64,000 bases of DNA, taken from Ecdyonurus torrentis (lineage: Eukaryota; Arthropoda; Insecta; Ephemeroptera; Heptageniidae). The translations under genes and the position numbers were made by a program. The notes below the pieces were generated by a model. That model saw nothing but the letters and a program-made list of their open reading frames with translations, searched no databases and had not been told where the DNA came from. Below are positions 37,840 through 52,160 of this stretch, piece by piece. Each line of letters opens with the position of its first letter. The first letter of the stretch is position 1. The stretch is taken from assembly GCA_949318235.1 (NCBI GenBank), contig OX439132.1:42922331-42986330 (forward strand), in the 5' to 3' direction.

Positions 37840-40800
37840 AAAAAAAAATATATACCCTGAAATATTCAATATAGCAACAAGATAAAGTTCTCACTGGTAT
37901 GATTAGTGATCATCAAATCTTAGTGTTACATAGAACATCTCAGAATTTCTAACCATAAAAAAAGAAAGAAAAAAAATATAGGTTTAAAAAAAAAATCATA
38001 CCCTGAAATATTCAATAAAACAACAAGATAAAGTTCTCACTGGTATGATTAGTGATCATCAAATCTTAGTGTTACATAGAACATCTCAGAATTTCTAACC
38101 ATAAAAAAAGAGAGAAAAAAATGTAGGTTTAAATAAAAAAAAAAGTATACCCTGAAATATTCAATATAGCAACAAGATAAAGTTCTCTCTGGTATGATTA
38201 GTGATCATCAAATCTTAGTGTTACATAGATCATCTCAGAATTTCTAACCATAAAAAAAGAAAGAAAAAAAATGTAGCTTTAAAAAAAAAAATTATACCCT
38301 GAAATATTCTATATAGCAACAAGATAATGCTCTCACTGGTATGATTAGTGATCATCAAATCTTAGTGCTAAATAGAACATCTCAGAATTGCTAACCATAA
38401 AAAAAGAAAGAAAAAAAATGAAGGTTTACTTAAAAAAAATTTATACCCTGAAATATTCTATATAGCAACAAGATAATGCTCTCACTGGTATGATTAGTGA
38501 TCATCAAATCTTAGTGCTAAATAGAACATCTCAGAATTTCTAACCATAAAAAAAGAAAGAAAAAGAAATGAAGGTTTACTTAAAAAAAAAGTATACCCTG
38601 AAATATTCTAATTAGCAACAAGATAATGCTCTCACTGGTATGATTAGTGATCATCAAATCTTAGTGTTACATAGAACATCTCAGAATTTCTAACCATAAA
38701 AAAAGAAAGAAAAAAAATGTAGGGTTAAAAAAAAAAAATTATACCCTGAAATATTCAATGTAGCAACAAGATAAAGTTCTCACTGGTATGATTAGTGATC
38801 ATCAAATCTTAGTGTTACATAGAACATCTCAGAATTTCTAACCATAAACAAAGAGAGAAAAAAAATTTAGGTTTAAATAAAAAAATTATATACCCTGAAA
38901 TATTCAATATAGCAACAAGATTAAGTTCTCACTGGTAGGATTAGTGATCATCAAATCTTAGTGTTACATAGAACATCTCAGAATTTCTAACCATAAAAAA
39001 AGAGAGAAAAAAATGTAGGTTTAAATAAAAAAAAACTATACCCTGAAATATTCAATATAGCAACAAGATAAAGTTCTCACTGGTATGATTAGTGATCATC
39101 AAATCTTAGTGTTACATATATAGATCATCTCAGAATTTCTAACCATAAAAAAAGAAAGAAAAAAAATGTAGCTTTAAAAAAAAATTATACCCTGAAATAC
39201 TCAATATAGCAACAAGATAATGCTCTCACTGGTATGATTAGTGATCATCAAATCTTAGTGCTAAATAGAACATCTCAGAATTTCTAACCATAAAAAAAGA
39301 AAGAAAAAAAAATGAAGGTTTACTTAAAAAAATATTATACCCTGAAATATTCTATATAGCAACAAGATTAAGTTCTCACTGGTAGGATTAGTGATCATCA
39401 AATCTTAGTGTTACATAGAACATCTCAGAATTTCTAACCATAAAAAAAGAGAGAAAAAAATGTAGGTTTAAATAAAAAAAAAAGTATACCCTGAAATATT
39501 CAATATAGCAACAAGATAAAGTTCTCTCTGGTATGATTAGTGATCATCAAATCTTAGTGTTACATAGATCATCTCAGAATTTCTAACCATAAAAAAAGAA
39601 AGAAAAAAAATGTAGCTTTAAAAAAAAAAATTATACCCTGAAATATTCTATATAGCAACAAGATAATGCTCTCACTGGTATGATTAGTGATCATCAAATC
39701 TTAGTGCTAAATAGAACATCTCAGAATTGCTAACCATAAAAAAAGAAAGAAAAAAAATGAAGGTTTACTTAAAAAAAATTTATACCCTGAAATATTCTAT
39801 ATAGCAACAAGATAATGCTCTCACTGGTATGATTAGTGATCATCAAATCTTAGTGCTAAATAGAACATCTCAGAATTTCTAACCATAAAAAAAGAAAGAA
39901 AAAGAAATGAAGGTTTACTTAAAAAAAAAGTATACCCTGAAATATTCTAATTAGCAACAAGATAATGCTCTCACTGGTATGATTAGTGATCATCAAATCT
40001 TAGTGTTACATAGAACATCTCAGAATTTCTAACCATAAAAAAAGAAAGAAAAAAAATGTAGGGTTAAAAAAAAAAAATTATACCCTGAAATATTCAATGT
40101 AGCAACAAGATAAAGTTCTCACTGGTATGATTAGTGATCATCAAATCTTAGTGTTACATAGAACATCTCAGAATTTCTAACCATAAACAAAGAGAGAAAA
40201 AAAATTTAGGTTTAAATAAAAAAATTATATACCCTGAAATATTCAATATAGCAACAAGATTAAGTTCTCACTGGTAGGATTAGTGATCATCAAATCTTAG
40301 TGTTACATAGAACATCTCAGAATTTCTAACCATAAAAAAAGAGAGAAAAAAATGTAGGTTTAAATAAAAAAAAACTATACCCTGAAATATTCAATATAGC
40401 AACAAGATAAAGTTCTCACTGGTATGATTAGTGATCATCAAATCTTAGTGTTACATATATAGATCATCTCAGAATTTCTAACCATAAAAAAAGAAAGAAA
40501 AAAAATGTAGCTTTAAAAAAAAAATATACCCTGAAATACTCAATATAGCAACAAGATAATGCTCTCACTGGTATGATTAGTGATCATCAAATCTTAGTGC
40601 TAAATAGAACATCTCAGAATTTCTAACCATAAAAAAAGAAAGAAAAAAAAATGAAGGTTTACTTAAAAAAATATTATACCCTGAAATATTCTATATAGCA
40701 ACAAGATTAAGTTCTCACTGGTAGGATTAGTGATCATCAAATCTTAGTGTTACATAGAACATCTCAGAATTTCTAACCATAAAAAAAGAGAGAAAAAAAT

Positions 40801-43170
40801 GTAGGTTTAAATAAAAAAAAACTATACCCTGAAATATTCAATATAGCAACAAGATAAAGTTCTCACTGGTATGATTAGTGATCATCAAATCTTAGTGTTA
40901 CATAGATCATCTCAGAATTTCTAACCATAAAAAAAGACAGAAAAAAAATGTAGCTTTAAAAAAAAAATTATACCCTGAAATACTCAATATAGCAACAAGA
41001 TAATGCTCTCACTGGTATGATTAGTGATCATCAAATCTTAGTGCTAAATAGAACATCTCAGAATTTCTAACCATAAAAAAAGAAAGAAAAAAAATGAAGG
41101 TTTACTTAAAAAAATATTATACCCTGAAATATTCTATATAGCAACAAGATAATGCTCTCACTGGTATGATTAGTGATCATCAAATCTTCGTGTTACATAG
41201 AACATCTCAGAATTTCTAACCATAAAAAAAGAAAGAAAAAAAATGTAGGTTTAAAAAAAAAATTATACCCTGAAATATTCAATGTAGCAACAAGATAAAG
41301 TTCTCACTGGTATGATTAGTGGTCATCAAATTTAAATATTACATAGAACATCTCAGAATTTCTAACCATAAAAAAAGAAAGAAAAAAATGTAGGTTTAAA
41401 AAAAAAAAATTATTCCCTGAAATATTCAATGTAGCAACAAGATAAAGTTCTCACTGGTATGATTAGTGATCATCAAATCTTAGTGTTACATAGATCATCT
41501 CAGAATTTCTAACCATAAAAAAAGAAAGAAAAAAAATGTAGCTTTAAAAAAAAAATTATACCCTGAAATACTCAATATAGCAACAAGATAAAGTTCTCAC
41601 TGGTATGATTAGTGATCATCAAATCTTAGTGTTACATAGAACATCTCAGAATTTCTAACCATAAAAAAGAGAGAAAAAAATGTAGGTTTAAATAAAAAAA
41701 AAGTATACCCTGAAATATTCAATATAGCAACAAGATAAAGTTCTCACTGGTATGATTAGTGATCATCAAATCTTAGTGTTACATAGAACATCTCAGAATT
41801 TCTAACCATAAAAAAAGAGAGAAAAAAAATGTAGGTTTAAATAAAAAAATTATACCCTGAAATACTCAATATAGCAACAAGATAATGCTCTCACTGGTAT
41901 GATTAGTGATCATCAAATCTTAGTGCTAAATAGAACATCTCAGAATTTCTAACCATAAAAAAAGAAAGAAAAAAAAATGAAGGTTTACTTAAAAAAATAT
42001 TATACCCTGAAATATTCTATATAGCAACAAGATTAAGTTCTCACTGGTAGGATTAGTGATCATCAAATCTTAGTGTTACATAGAACATCTCAGAATTTCT
42101 AACCATAAAAAAAGAGAGAAAAAAATGTAGGTTTAAATAAAAAAAAACTATACCCTGAAATATTCAATATAGCAACAAGATAAAGTTCTCACTGGTATGA
42201 TTAGTGATCATCAAATCTTAGTGTTACATAGATCATCTCAGAATTTCTAACCATAAAAAAAGACAGAAAAAAAATGTAGCTTTAAAAAAAAAATTATACC
42301 CTGAAATACTCAATATAGCAACAAGATAATGCTCTCACTGGTATGATTAGTGATCATCAAATCTTAGTGCTAAATAGAACATCTCAGAATTTCTAACCAT
42401 AAAAAAAGAAAGAAAAAAAATGAAGGTTTACTTAAAAAAATATTATACCCTGAAATATTCTATATAGCAACAAGATAATGCTCTCACTGGTATGATTAGT
42501 GATCATCAAATCTTCGTGTTACATAGAACATCTCAGAATTTCTAACCATAAAAAAAGAAAGAAAAAAAATGTAGGTTTAAAAAAAAAATTATACCCTGAA
42601 ATATTCAATGTAGCAACAAGATAAAGTTCTCACTGGTATGATTAGTGGTCATCAAATTTAAATATTACATAGAACATCTCAGAATTTCTAACCATAAAAA
42701 AAGAAAGAAAAAAATGTAGGTTTAAAAAAAAAAAATTATTCCCTGAAATATTCAATGTAGCAACAAGATAAAGTTCTCACTGGTATGATTAGTGATCATC
42801 AAATCTTAGTGTTACATAGATCATCTCAGAATTTCTAACCATAAAAAAAGAAAGAAAAAAAATGTAGCTTTAAAAAAAAAATTATACCCTGAAATACTCA
42901 ATATAGCAACAAGATAAAGTTCTCACTGGTATGATTAGTGATCATCAAATCTTAGTGTTACATAGAACATCTCAGAATTTCTAACCATAAAAAAGAGAGA
43001 AAAAAATGTAGGTTTAAATAAAAAAAAAGTATACCCTGAAATATTCAATATAGCAACAAGATAAAGTTCTCACTGGTATGATTAGTGATCATCAAATCTT
43101 AGTGTTACATAGAACATCTCAGAATTTCTAACCATAAAAAAAGAAAGAAAAAAAATATAGGTTTACTTAA
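37840..43170 (+). repeat. 6.52-kb HOR, copy 2
   Basis: Second copy of 31320-36650 with the same internal order and markers. One difference is the monomer near 41.8 kb (GAGAGAAAAAAAATGTAGG followed by ATTATACCC and CTCAATATAG), which matches 35.3 kb. The copy ends with the AAAAAGAAATTATACC monomer near 43.15 kb. Confidence 0.9.
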
Positions 43171-44030
43171 AAAGAAATTATACCCTGAAATATTCTATAT
43201 AGCAACAAGATAATGCTCTCACTGGTATGATTAGTGATCATCAAATCTTAGTGCTACATAGAACATCTCAGAATTTCTAACCATAAAAAAAGAAAGAAAA
43301 AAAATGAAGGTTTACTTAAAAAAAATTATACCCTGAAATATTCTATATAGCAACAAGATAAAGTTCTCACTGGTATGATTAGTGATCATCAAATCTTAGT
43401 GCTAAATAGAACATCTCAGAATTTCTAACCATAAAAAAAGAAAGAAAAAAAAATGAAGGTTTACTTAAAAGAAAATTATACCCTGAAATATTCTATATAG
43501 CAACAAGATAATGCTCTCACTGGTATGATTAGTGATCATCAAATCTTAGTGTTACATAGAACATCTCAGAATTTCTAACCATAAAAAAAGAAAGAAAAAA
43601 AATGTAGGTTTAAAAAAAAAATTATACCCTGAATAATTCAATGTAGCAACAAGATAAAGTTCTCACTGGTATGATTAGTGATCATCAAATCTTAGTGTTA
43701 CATAGAACATCTCAGAATTTCTAACCATAAAAAAAGAGAGAAAAAAAAATGTAGGTTTAAATAAAAAAATTATATACCCTGAAATATTCAATATAGCAAC
43801 AAGATTAAGTTCTCACTGGTATGATTAGTGATCATCAAATCTTAGTGTTATAAGAACATCTCAGAATTTCTAACCATAAAAAAAGAGAGAAAAATTTAGG
43901 TTTAAATAAAAAAAAAGTATACCCTGAAATATTCAATATAGCAACAAGATAAAGTTTAAACTGGTATGATTAGTGATCATCAAATCTTAGTGTTACATAG
44001 AACATCTCAGAATTTCTAACCATAAAAAAA
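43171..44030 (+). repeat. Return to 22-mer-type monomers
   Basis: About six monomers of the TGAAGG, CAATGTAG, ATTAAG and GTTATAAG types (GTTATAAG at 43849) follow. Private changes are CTGAATAATTCAATG (near 43630) and AAAGTTTAAACTGG (near 43955). They separate the 6.52-kb family from the 8-kb macro-repeat. Confidence 0.75.
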
Positions 44031-47000
44031 GAAAGAAAAAAAAATGAAGGTTTACTTAAAAAAAATTTATACCCTGAAATATTCTATATAGCAACAAGAT
44101 AATGCTCTCACTGGTATGATTAGTGATCATCAAATCTTAGTGCTAAATACAACATTTTAGAATTTCTAACCATAAAAAAGAAAGAAAAAAAAATGAAGGT
44201 TTACTTAAAAAAAATTATACCCTGAAATATTCTATATAGCAACAAGATAATGCTCTCACTGGTATGATTAGTGATCATCAAATCTTAGTGTTACATAGAA
44301 CATCTCAGAATTTCTAACCATAAAAAAAGAAAGAAAAAAAATGTAGGTTAAAAAAAAAATTATACCCTGAAATATGCAATGTAGCAACAAGATAAAGTTC
44401 TCACTGGTATGATTAGTGATCATCAAATCTTAGTGTTACATAGAACATCTCAGAATTTCTAACCATAAAAAAAGAGAGAAAAAAAATGTAGGTTTAAATA
44501 AAAAAATTATATACCCTGAAATATTCAATATAGCAACAAGATTAAGTTCTCACTGGTATGATTAGTGATCATCAAATCTTAGTGTTACATAGAACATCTC
44601 AGAATTTCTAACCATAAAAAAAGAAAGAAAAAAAATGTAGGTTAAAAAAAAATTATACCCTGAAATATTCAATGTAGCAACAAGATAAAGTTCTCACTGG
44701 TATGATTAGTGATCATCAAATCTTAGTGTTACATAGAACATCTCAGAATTTCTAACCATAAAAAAAGAAAGAAAAAAATGTAGGTTTAAAAAAAAAATTA
44801 TACCCTGAAATATCCTATATAGCAACAAGATAAAGTTCACACTGGTATGATTAGTGATCATCAAATCTTAGTGCTTAATAGAACATCTCAGAATTTCTAA
44901 CCATAAAAAAAAAAGAAAAAAAATGAAGGTTTACTTAAAAAAAATTATACCCTGAAATATTCTATATAGCAACAAGATAATGCTCTCACTGGTATGATTA
45001 GTGATCATCAAATCTTAGTGTTACATAGAACATCTCAGAATTTCTAACCATAAAAAAAGAAAGAAAAAAAATGTAGGTTAAAAAAAAAATTATACCCTGA
45101 AATATTCAATGTAGCAACAAGATAATGCTCTCACTGGTATGATTAGTGATCATCAAATCTTAGTGTTACATAGAACATCTCAGAATTTCTAACCATAAAA
45201 AAAGAAAGAAAAAAAATGTAGGTTAAAAAAAAAATTATACCCTGAAATATTCAATGTAGCAACAAGATAAAGTTCTCACTGGTATGATTAGTGATCATCA
45301 AATCTTAGTGTTACATAGAACATCTCAGAATTTCTAATCATAAAAAAAGAGAGAAAAAAAATGTAGGTTTAAATAAAAAAATTATATACCCTGAAATATT
45401 CAATATAGCAACAAGATTAAGTTCTCACTGGTATGATTAGTGATCATCAAATCTTAGTGTTACATAGAACATCTCAGAATTTCTAACTTAAAAAAAGAGA
45501 GAAAAAAATGTAGGTTTAAATAAAAAAAAAAGTATACCCTGAAATATTCAATATAGCAACAAGATAAAGTTCTCACTGGTATGATTAGTGATCATCAAAT
45601 CTTAGTGTTACATAGAACATCTCAGAATTTCTAACCATAAAAAAAGAAAGAAAAAAAATGTAGGTTTAAAAAAAAAATTATACCCTGAAATATTCAATGT
45701 AGCAACAAGATAAAGTTCTCACTGGTATAATTAGTGATCATCAAATCTTAGTGTTACATAGAACATCTCAGAATTTCTAACCATAAAAAAAGAAAGAAAA
45801 AAAATGTAGGTTTAAAAAAAAATTATACCCTGAAATATTCAATATAACAACAAGATAAAGTTCTCACTGGTATGATTAGTAATCATCAAATCTTAGTGCT
45901 AAATAGAACATCTCAGAATTTCTAACCATAAAAAAAAAAAGAAAAAAAATGAAGGTTTACTTAAAAAAAATTTATACCCTGAAATATTCTATATAGCAAC
46001 AAGATAATGCTCTCACTGGTATGATTAGTGATCATCAAATCTTAGTGCAACATAGAACATCTCAGAATTTCTAACCATAAAAAAAGAAAGAAAAAAAATG
46101 AAGGTTTACTTAAAAAAAATTATACCCTGAAATATTCTATATAGCAACAAGATAAAGTTCTCACTAGTATGATTAGTGATCATCAAATCTTAGTGTTACA
46201 TAGAACATTTCAAAATTTCTAACCATAAAAAAAGAAAGAAAAAAATGTAGGTTTAAATAAAAAAAAATATACACTGAAATATTCAATATAGCAACAAGAT
46301 AAAGTTCTCACTGGTATGATTAGTGATCATCAAATCTTAGTGTTACATAGAACATCTTAGAATTTCTAACCATAAAAAAAGAAAGAAAAAAAAGGTAGGT
46401 TTACTTAAAAAAAATTATACCCTGAAATATTCAATGTAGCAACAAGATAAAGTTCTCACTGGTATGATTAGTGATCATCAAATCTTAGTGTTACATAGAA
46501 CATCTCAGAATTTCTAACTTAAAAAAAGAGAGAAAAAAATGTAGGTTTTAATAAAAAAAAAAATATACCCTGAAATATTCAATATAGCAACAAGATAAAG
46601 TTCTCACTGGTATGATTAGTGATCATCAAATCTTAGTGTTACATAGAACATCTCAGAATTTCTAACCATAAAAAAAGAAAGAAAAAAAATGTAGCTTTAA
46701 AAAAAAAAATTATACCCTGAAATATTCAATGTAGCAACAAGATAAAGTTCTCACTGGTATGATTAGTGATCATCAAATCTTAGTGTTACATAGAACAACT
46801 CAAAATTTCTAACTTAAAAAAAGAGAGAAAAAAATGTAGGTTTAAATAAAAAAAAAGTATACACTGAAATATTCAATATAGCAACAAGATAAAGTTCTCA
46901 CTGGTATGATTAGTGATCATCAAATCTTAGTGTTACATAGAACATCTTAGAATTTCTAACCATAAAAAAAGAAAGAAAAAAAATGTAGGTTTTCTTAAAA

Positions 47001-50000
47001 AAAAATTATACCCTGAAATATTGTATATAGCAACAAGATAATGCTCTCACTGGTATGATTAGTGATCATCAAATCTTAGTGCTAAATAGAACATCTCAGA
47101 ATTTCTAACCATAAAAAAAGAAAGAAAAAAAATATAGGTTTAAAAAAAAAATCATACCCTGAAATATTCAATAAAACAACAAGATAAAGTTCTCACTGGT
47201 ATGATTAGTGATCATCAAATCTTAGTGTTACATAGAACATCTCGGAATTTCTAACCATAAAAAAAGAGAGAAAAAAATGTAGGTTTAAATAAAAAAAAAA
47301 GTATACCCTGAAATATTCAATATAGCAACAAGATAAAGTTCTCACTGGTATGATTAGTGATCATCAAATCTTAGTGTTACATAGATCATCTCAGAATTTC
47401 TAACCATAAAAAAAGAAAGAAAAAAAATGTAGCTTTAAAAAAAAAAATTATACCCTGAAATATTCTATATAGCAACAAGATAATGCTCTCACTGGTATGA
47501 TTAGTGATCATCAAATCTTAGTGCTAAATAGAACATCTCAGAATTGCTAACCATAAAAAAAGAAAGAAAAAAAAATGAAGGTTTACTTAAAAAAAATTTA
47601 TACCCTGAAATATTCTATATAGCAACAAGATAATGCTCTCACTGGTATGATTAGTGATCATCAAATCTTAGTGTTACATAGAACATCTCAGAATTTCTAA
47701 CCATAAAAAAAGAAAGAAAAAAAAATGTAGGTTTAAAAAAAAAAATTATACCCTGAAATATTCAATGTAGCAACAAGATAAAGTTCTCACTGGTATGATT
47801 AGTGATCATTAAATCTTAGTGTTACATAGAACATCTCAGAATTTCTAACCATAAAAAAAGAGAGAAAAAAAATGTAGGTTTAAATAAAAAAATTATATAC
47901 CCTGAAATATTCAATATAGCAACAAGATTAAGTTCTCACTGGTATGATTAGTGATCATCAAATCTTAGTGTTATAAGAACATCTCAGAATTTCTAACCAT
48001 AAAAAAAGAGAGAAAAATTTAGGTTTAAATAAAAAAAAAGTATACCCTGAAATATTCAATATAGCAACAAGATAAAGTTCTCACTGGTATGATTAGTGAT
48101 CATCAAATCTTAGTGTTACATAGAACATCTCAGAATTTCTAACCATAAAAAAAAGAAAGAAAAAAAAATATAGGTTTACTTAAAAAAAAATTATACCCTG
48201 AAATATTCTATATAGCAACAAGATAATGCTCTCACTGGTATGATTAGTGATCATCAAATCTTAGTGCTATATAGAACATCTCAGAATTTCTAACCATAAA
48301 AAAAGAAAGAAAAAAAAATGAAGGTTTACTTAAAAAAAAATTATACCCTGAAATATTCTATATAGCAACAAGATAATGCTCTCACTGGTATGATTAGTGA
48401 TCATCAAATCTTAGTGTTACATAGAACATCTCAGAATTTCTAACCATAAAAAAAGAAAGAAAAAAAATGTAGGTTTAAAAAAAAAATTATACCCTGAAAT
48501 ATTCAATATAACAACAAGATAAAGTTCTCACTGGTATGATTAGTGATCATCAAATCTTAGTGCTAAATAGAACATCTCAGAATTTCTAACCATAAAAAAA
48601 AAAAGAAAAAAAATGAAGGTTTACTTAAAAAAAAATTATACCCTGAAATATTCTATATAGCAACAAGATAAAGTTCTCACTGGTATGATTAGTGATCATC
48701 AAATCTTAGTGCTAAATAAAACATCTCAGAATTTCTAACCAAAAAAAAAAAGAAAGAAAAAAAAATGAAGGTTTACTTAAAAAAAATTATACCCTGAAAT
48801 ATTCTATATAGCAACAAGATAATGCTCTCACTGGTATGATTAGTGATCATCAAATCTTAGTGTTACATAGAACATCTCAGAATTTCTAACCATAAAAAAA
48901 GAAAGAAAAAAAATGTAGGTTAAAAAAAAAAATTATACCCTAAAATATTCAATGTAGCAACAAGATAAAGTTCTCACTGGTATGATTAGTGATCATCAAA
49001 TCTTAGTGTTACATAGAACATCTCAGAATTTCTAACCATAAAAAAAGAGAGAAAAAAAATGTAGGTTCAAATAAAAAAATTATATACCCTGAAATATTCA
49101 ATATAGCAACAAGATTAAGTTCTCACTGGTATGATTAGTGATCATCAAATCTTAGTGTTACATAGAACATCTCAGAATTTCTAACTTAAAAAAAGAGAGA
49201 AAAAAAAATGTAGGTTTAAAAAAAAAAATTATACCCTGAAATATTCAATGTAGCAACAAGATAAAGTTCTCACTGGTATGATTAGTGATCATCAAATCTT
49301 AGTGTTACATAGAACATCTCAAAATTTCTAACTTAAAAAAAGAGAGAAAAAAATGTAGGTTTAAATAAAAAAAAAGTATACACTGAAATATTCAATATAG
49401 CAACAAGATAAAGTTCTCACTGGTATGATTAGTGATCATCAAATCTTAGTGTTACATAGAACATCTTAGAATTTCTAACCATAAAAAAAGAAAGAAAAAA
49501 AATGTAGGTTTTCTTAAAAAAAAATTATACCCTGAAATATTGTATATAGCAACAAGATAATGCTCTCACTGGTATGATTAGTGATCATCAAATCTTAGTG
49601 CTAAATAGAACATCTCAGAATTGCTAACCATAAAAAAAGAAAGAAAAAAAAATATAGGTTTAAAAAAAAATCATACCCTGAAATATTCAATAAAACAACA
49701 AGATAAAGTTCTCACTGGTATGATTAGTGATCATCAAATCTTAGTGTTACATAGAACATCTCAGAATTTCTAACCATAAAAAAAGAGAGAAAAAAATGTA
49801 GGTTTAAATAAAAAAAAAAGTATACCCTGAAATATTCAATATAGCAACAAGATAAAGTTCTCACTGGTATGATTAGTGATCATCAAATCTTAGTGTTACA
49901 TAGATCATCTCAGAATTTCTAACCATAAAAAAAGAAAGAAAAAAAATGTAGCTTTAAAAAAAAAAATTATACCCTGAAATATTCTATATAGCAACAAGAT

Positions 50001-51590
50001 AATGCTCTCACTGGTATGATTAGTGATCATCAAATCTTAGTGCTAAATAGAACATCTCAGAATTGCTAACCATAAAAAAAGAAAGAAAAAAAAATGAAGG
50101 TTTACTTAAAAAAAATTTATACCCTGAAATATTCTATATAGCAACAAGATAATGCTCTCACTGGTATGATTAGTGATCATCAAATCTTAGTGTTACATAG
50201 AACATCTCAGAATTTCTAACCATAAAAAAAGAAAGAAAAAAAAATGTAGGTTTAAAAAAAAAAATTATGCCCTGAAATATTCAATGTAGCAACAAGATAA
50301 AGTTCTCACTGGTATGATTAGTGATCATCAAATCTTAGTGTTACATAGAACATCTCAGAATTTCTAACCATAAAAAAAGAAAGAAAAAAAATGAAGGTTT
50401 ACTTAAAAAAAATTTATAGACTGAAATATTCTATATAGCAACAAGATAAAGTTCTCACTGGTATGATTAGTGATCATCAAATCTTAGTGCTAAATAGAAC
50501 ATCTCAGAATTTCTAACCATAAAAAAAGAAAGAAAAAAAAATGAAGGTTTACTTAAAAAAAATTTATACCCTGAAATATTCTATATAGCAACAAGATAAA
50601 GTTCTCACTGGTATTATTAGTGATCATCAAATCTTAGTGCTAAATAGAACATCTCAGAATTTCTAACCATAAAAAAAGAAAGAAAAAAAATGAAGGTTTA
50701 CTTAAAAAAAAATTATACCCTGAAATATTCTATATAGCAACAAGATAATGCTCTCACTGGTATGATTAGTGATCATCAAATCTTAGTGTTACATAGAACA
50801 TCTCAGAATTTCTAACCATAAAAAAAGAAAGAAAAAAAATGTTGGTTTAAAAAAAAAATTATACCCTGAAATATTCAATGTAGCAACAAGATAAAGTTCT
50901 CACTGGTATGATTAGTGATCATCAAATCTTAGTGTTACATAGAACATCTCAGAATTTCTAACCATAAAAAAAGAGAGAAAAAAAATGTAGGTTTAAATAA
51001 AAAAATTATATACCCTGAAATATTCAATATAGCAACAAGATAAAGTTCTCACTGGTATGATTAGTGATCATCAAATCTTAGTGTTATAAGAACATCTCAG
51101 AATTTCTAACCATAAAAAAAGAGAGAAAAATTTAGGTTTAAATAAAAAAAAAGTATACCCTGAAATATTCAATATAGCAACAAGATAAAGTTCTCACTGG
51201 TATGATTAGTGATCATCAAATCTTAGTGTTACATAGAACATCTCAGAATTTCTAACCATAAAAAAAAGAAAGAAAAAAAAAATATAGGTTTACTTAAAAA
51301 AAAATTATACCCTGAAATATTCTATATAGCAACAAGATAATGCTCTCACTGGTATGATTAGTGATCATCAAATCTTAGTGCTATATAGAACATCTCAGAA
51401 TTTCTAACCATAAAAAAAGAAAGAAAAAAAATGAAGGTTTACTTAAAAAAAAATTATACCCTGAAATATTCTATATAGCAACAAGATAAAGTTCTCACTG
51501 GTATGATTAGTGATCATCAAAACTTAGTGTTACATAGAACATCTCAGAATTTCTAACCATAAAAAAAGAAAGAAAAAAAATGTAGGTTTA
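44031..51590 (+). repeat. 8-kb macro-repeat, copy A
   Basis: Collinear with about 52161-59575. Offset is about 8,130-8,136 bp on the left (CTAAATACAACATTTTAG 44141 to 52271; GTGCTTAATAG 44870 to 53001; ATTAGTAATC 45875 to 54011; AGGTAGGT 46393 to 54529) and about 7,985 bp on the right (GTTATAAG 47972 to 55957 and 51085 to 59070), because copy B lacks one monomer near 55.8 kb. Confidence 0.88.
47961..51073 (+). repeat. 21-monomer HOR derivative, copy 1 (3,113 bp)
   Basis: Same order as the 22-mer HOR, except that monomers 9 and 10 are fused near 49190-49230. A TAACTTAAAAAAAGAGAG start runs into a TGTAGGTTTAAAA/CAATGTAG end, removing one unit (3,259 minus about 146). It also carries GGTTCAAATAAA (near 49067) and GAATTGCTAACC moved onto the CAATAAAAC monomer (near 49619). 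Confidence 0.88.
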
Positions 51591-52160
51591 CTTAAAAAAA
51601 ATTATACCCTGAAATATTCTATATAGCAACAAGATAATGCTCTCACTGGTATGATTAGTGATCATCAAATCTTAGTGTTACATAGAACATCTCAGAATTT
51701 CTAACCATAAAAAAAGAGAGAAAAAAAATGTAGGTTTAAATAAAAAAATTATATACCCTGAAATATTCAATATAGCAACAAGATAAAGTTCTCACTGGTA
51801 TGATTAGTGATCATCAAATCTTAGTGTTATAAGAACATCTCAGAATTTCTAACCATAAAAAAAGAGAGAAAAATTTAGGTTTAAATAAAAAAAAAGTATA
51901 CCCTGAAATATTCAATATAGCAACAAGATAAAGTTCTCACTGGTATGATTAGTGATCATCAAATCTTAGTGTTACATAGAACATCTCAGAATTTCTAACC
52001 ATAAAAAAAAGAAAGAAAAAAAAAATATAGGTTTACTTAAAAAAAAATTATACCCTGAAATATTCTATATAGCAACAAGATAATGCTCTCACTGGTATGA
52101 TTAGTGATCATCAAATCTTAGTGCTATATAGAACATCTCAGAATTTCTAACCATAAAAAA
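51074..52160 (+). repeat. Five-monomer (743-bp) tandem duplication at macro-repeat junction
   Basis: Two GTTATAAG monomers lie only 743 bp apart (51085 and 51828), each followed by the ATATAGGTTTACTT and GCTATATAG monomers. In between, the AACTTAGTG monomer (51521) runs into a TGTAGGTTTACTT form and an ATTATATACCC monomer. This is where copy A of the 8-kb macro-repeat is joined to copy B. Confidence 0.8.
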
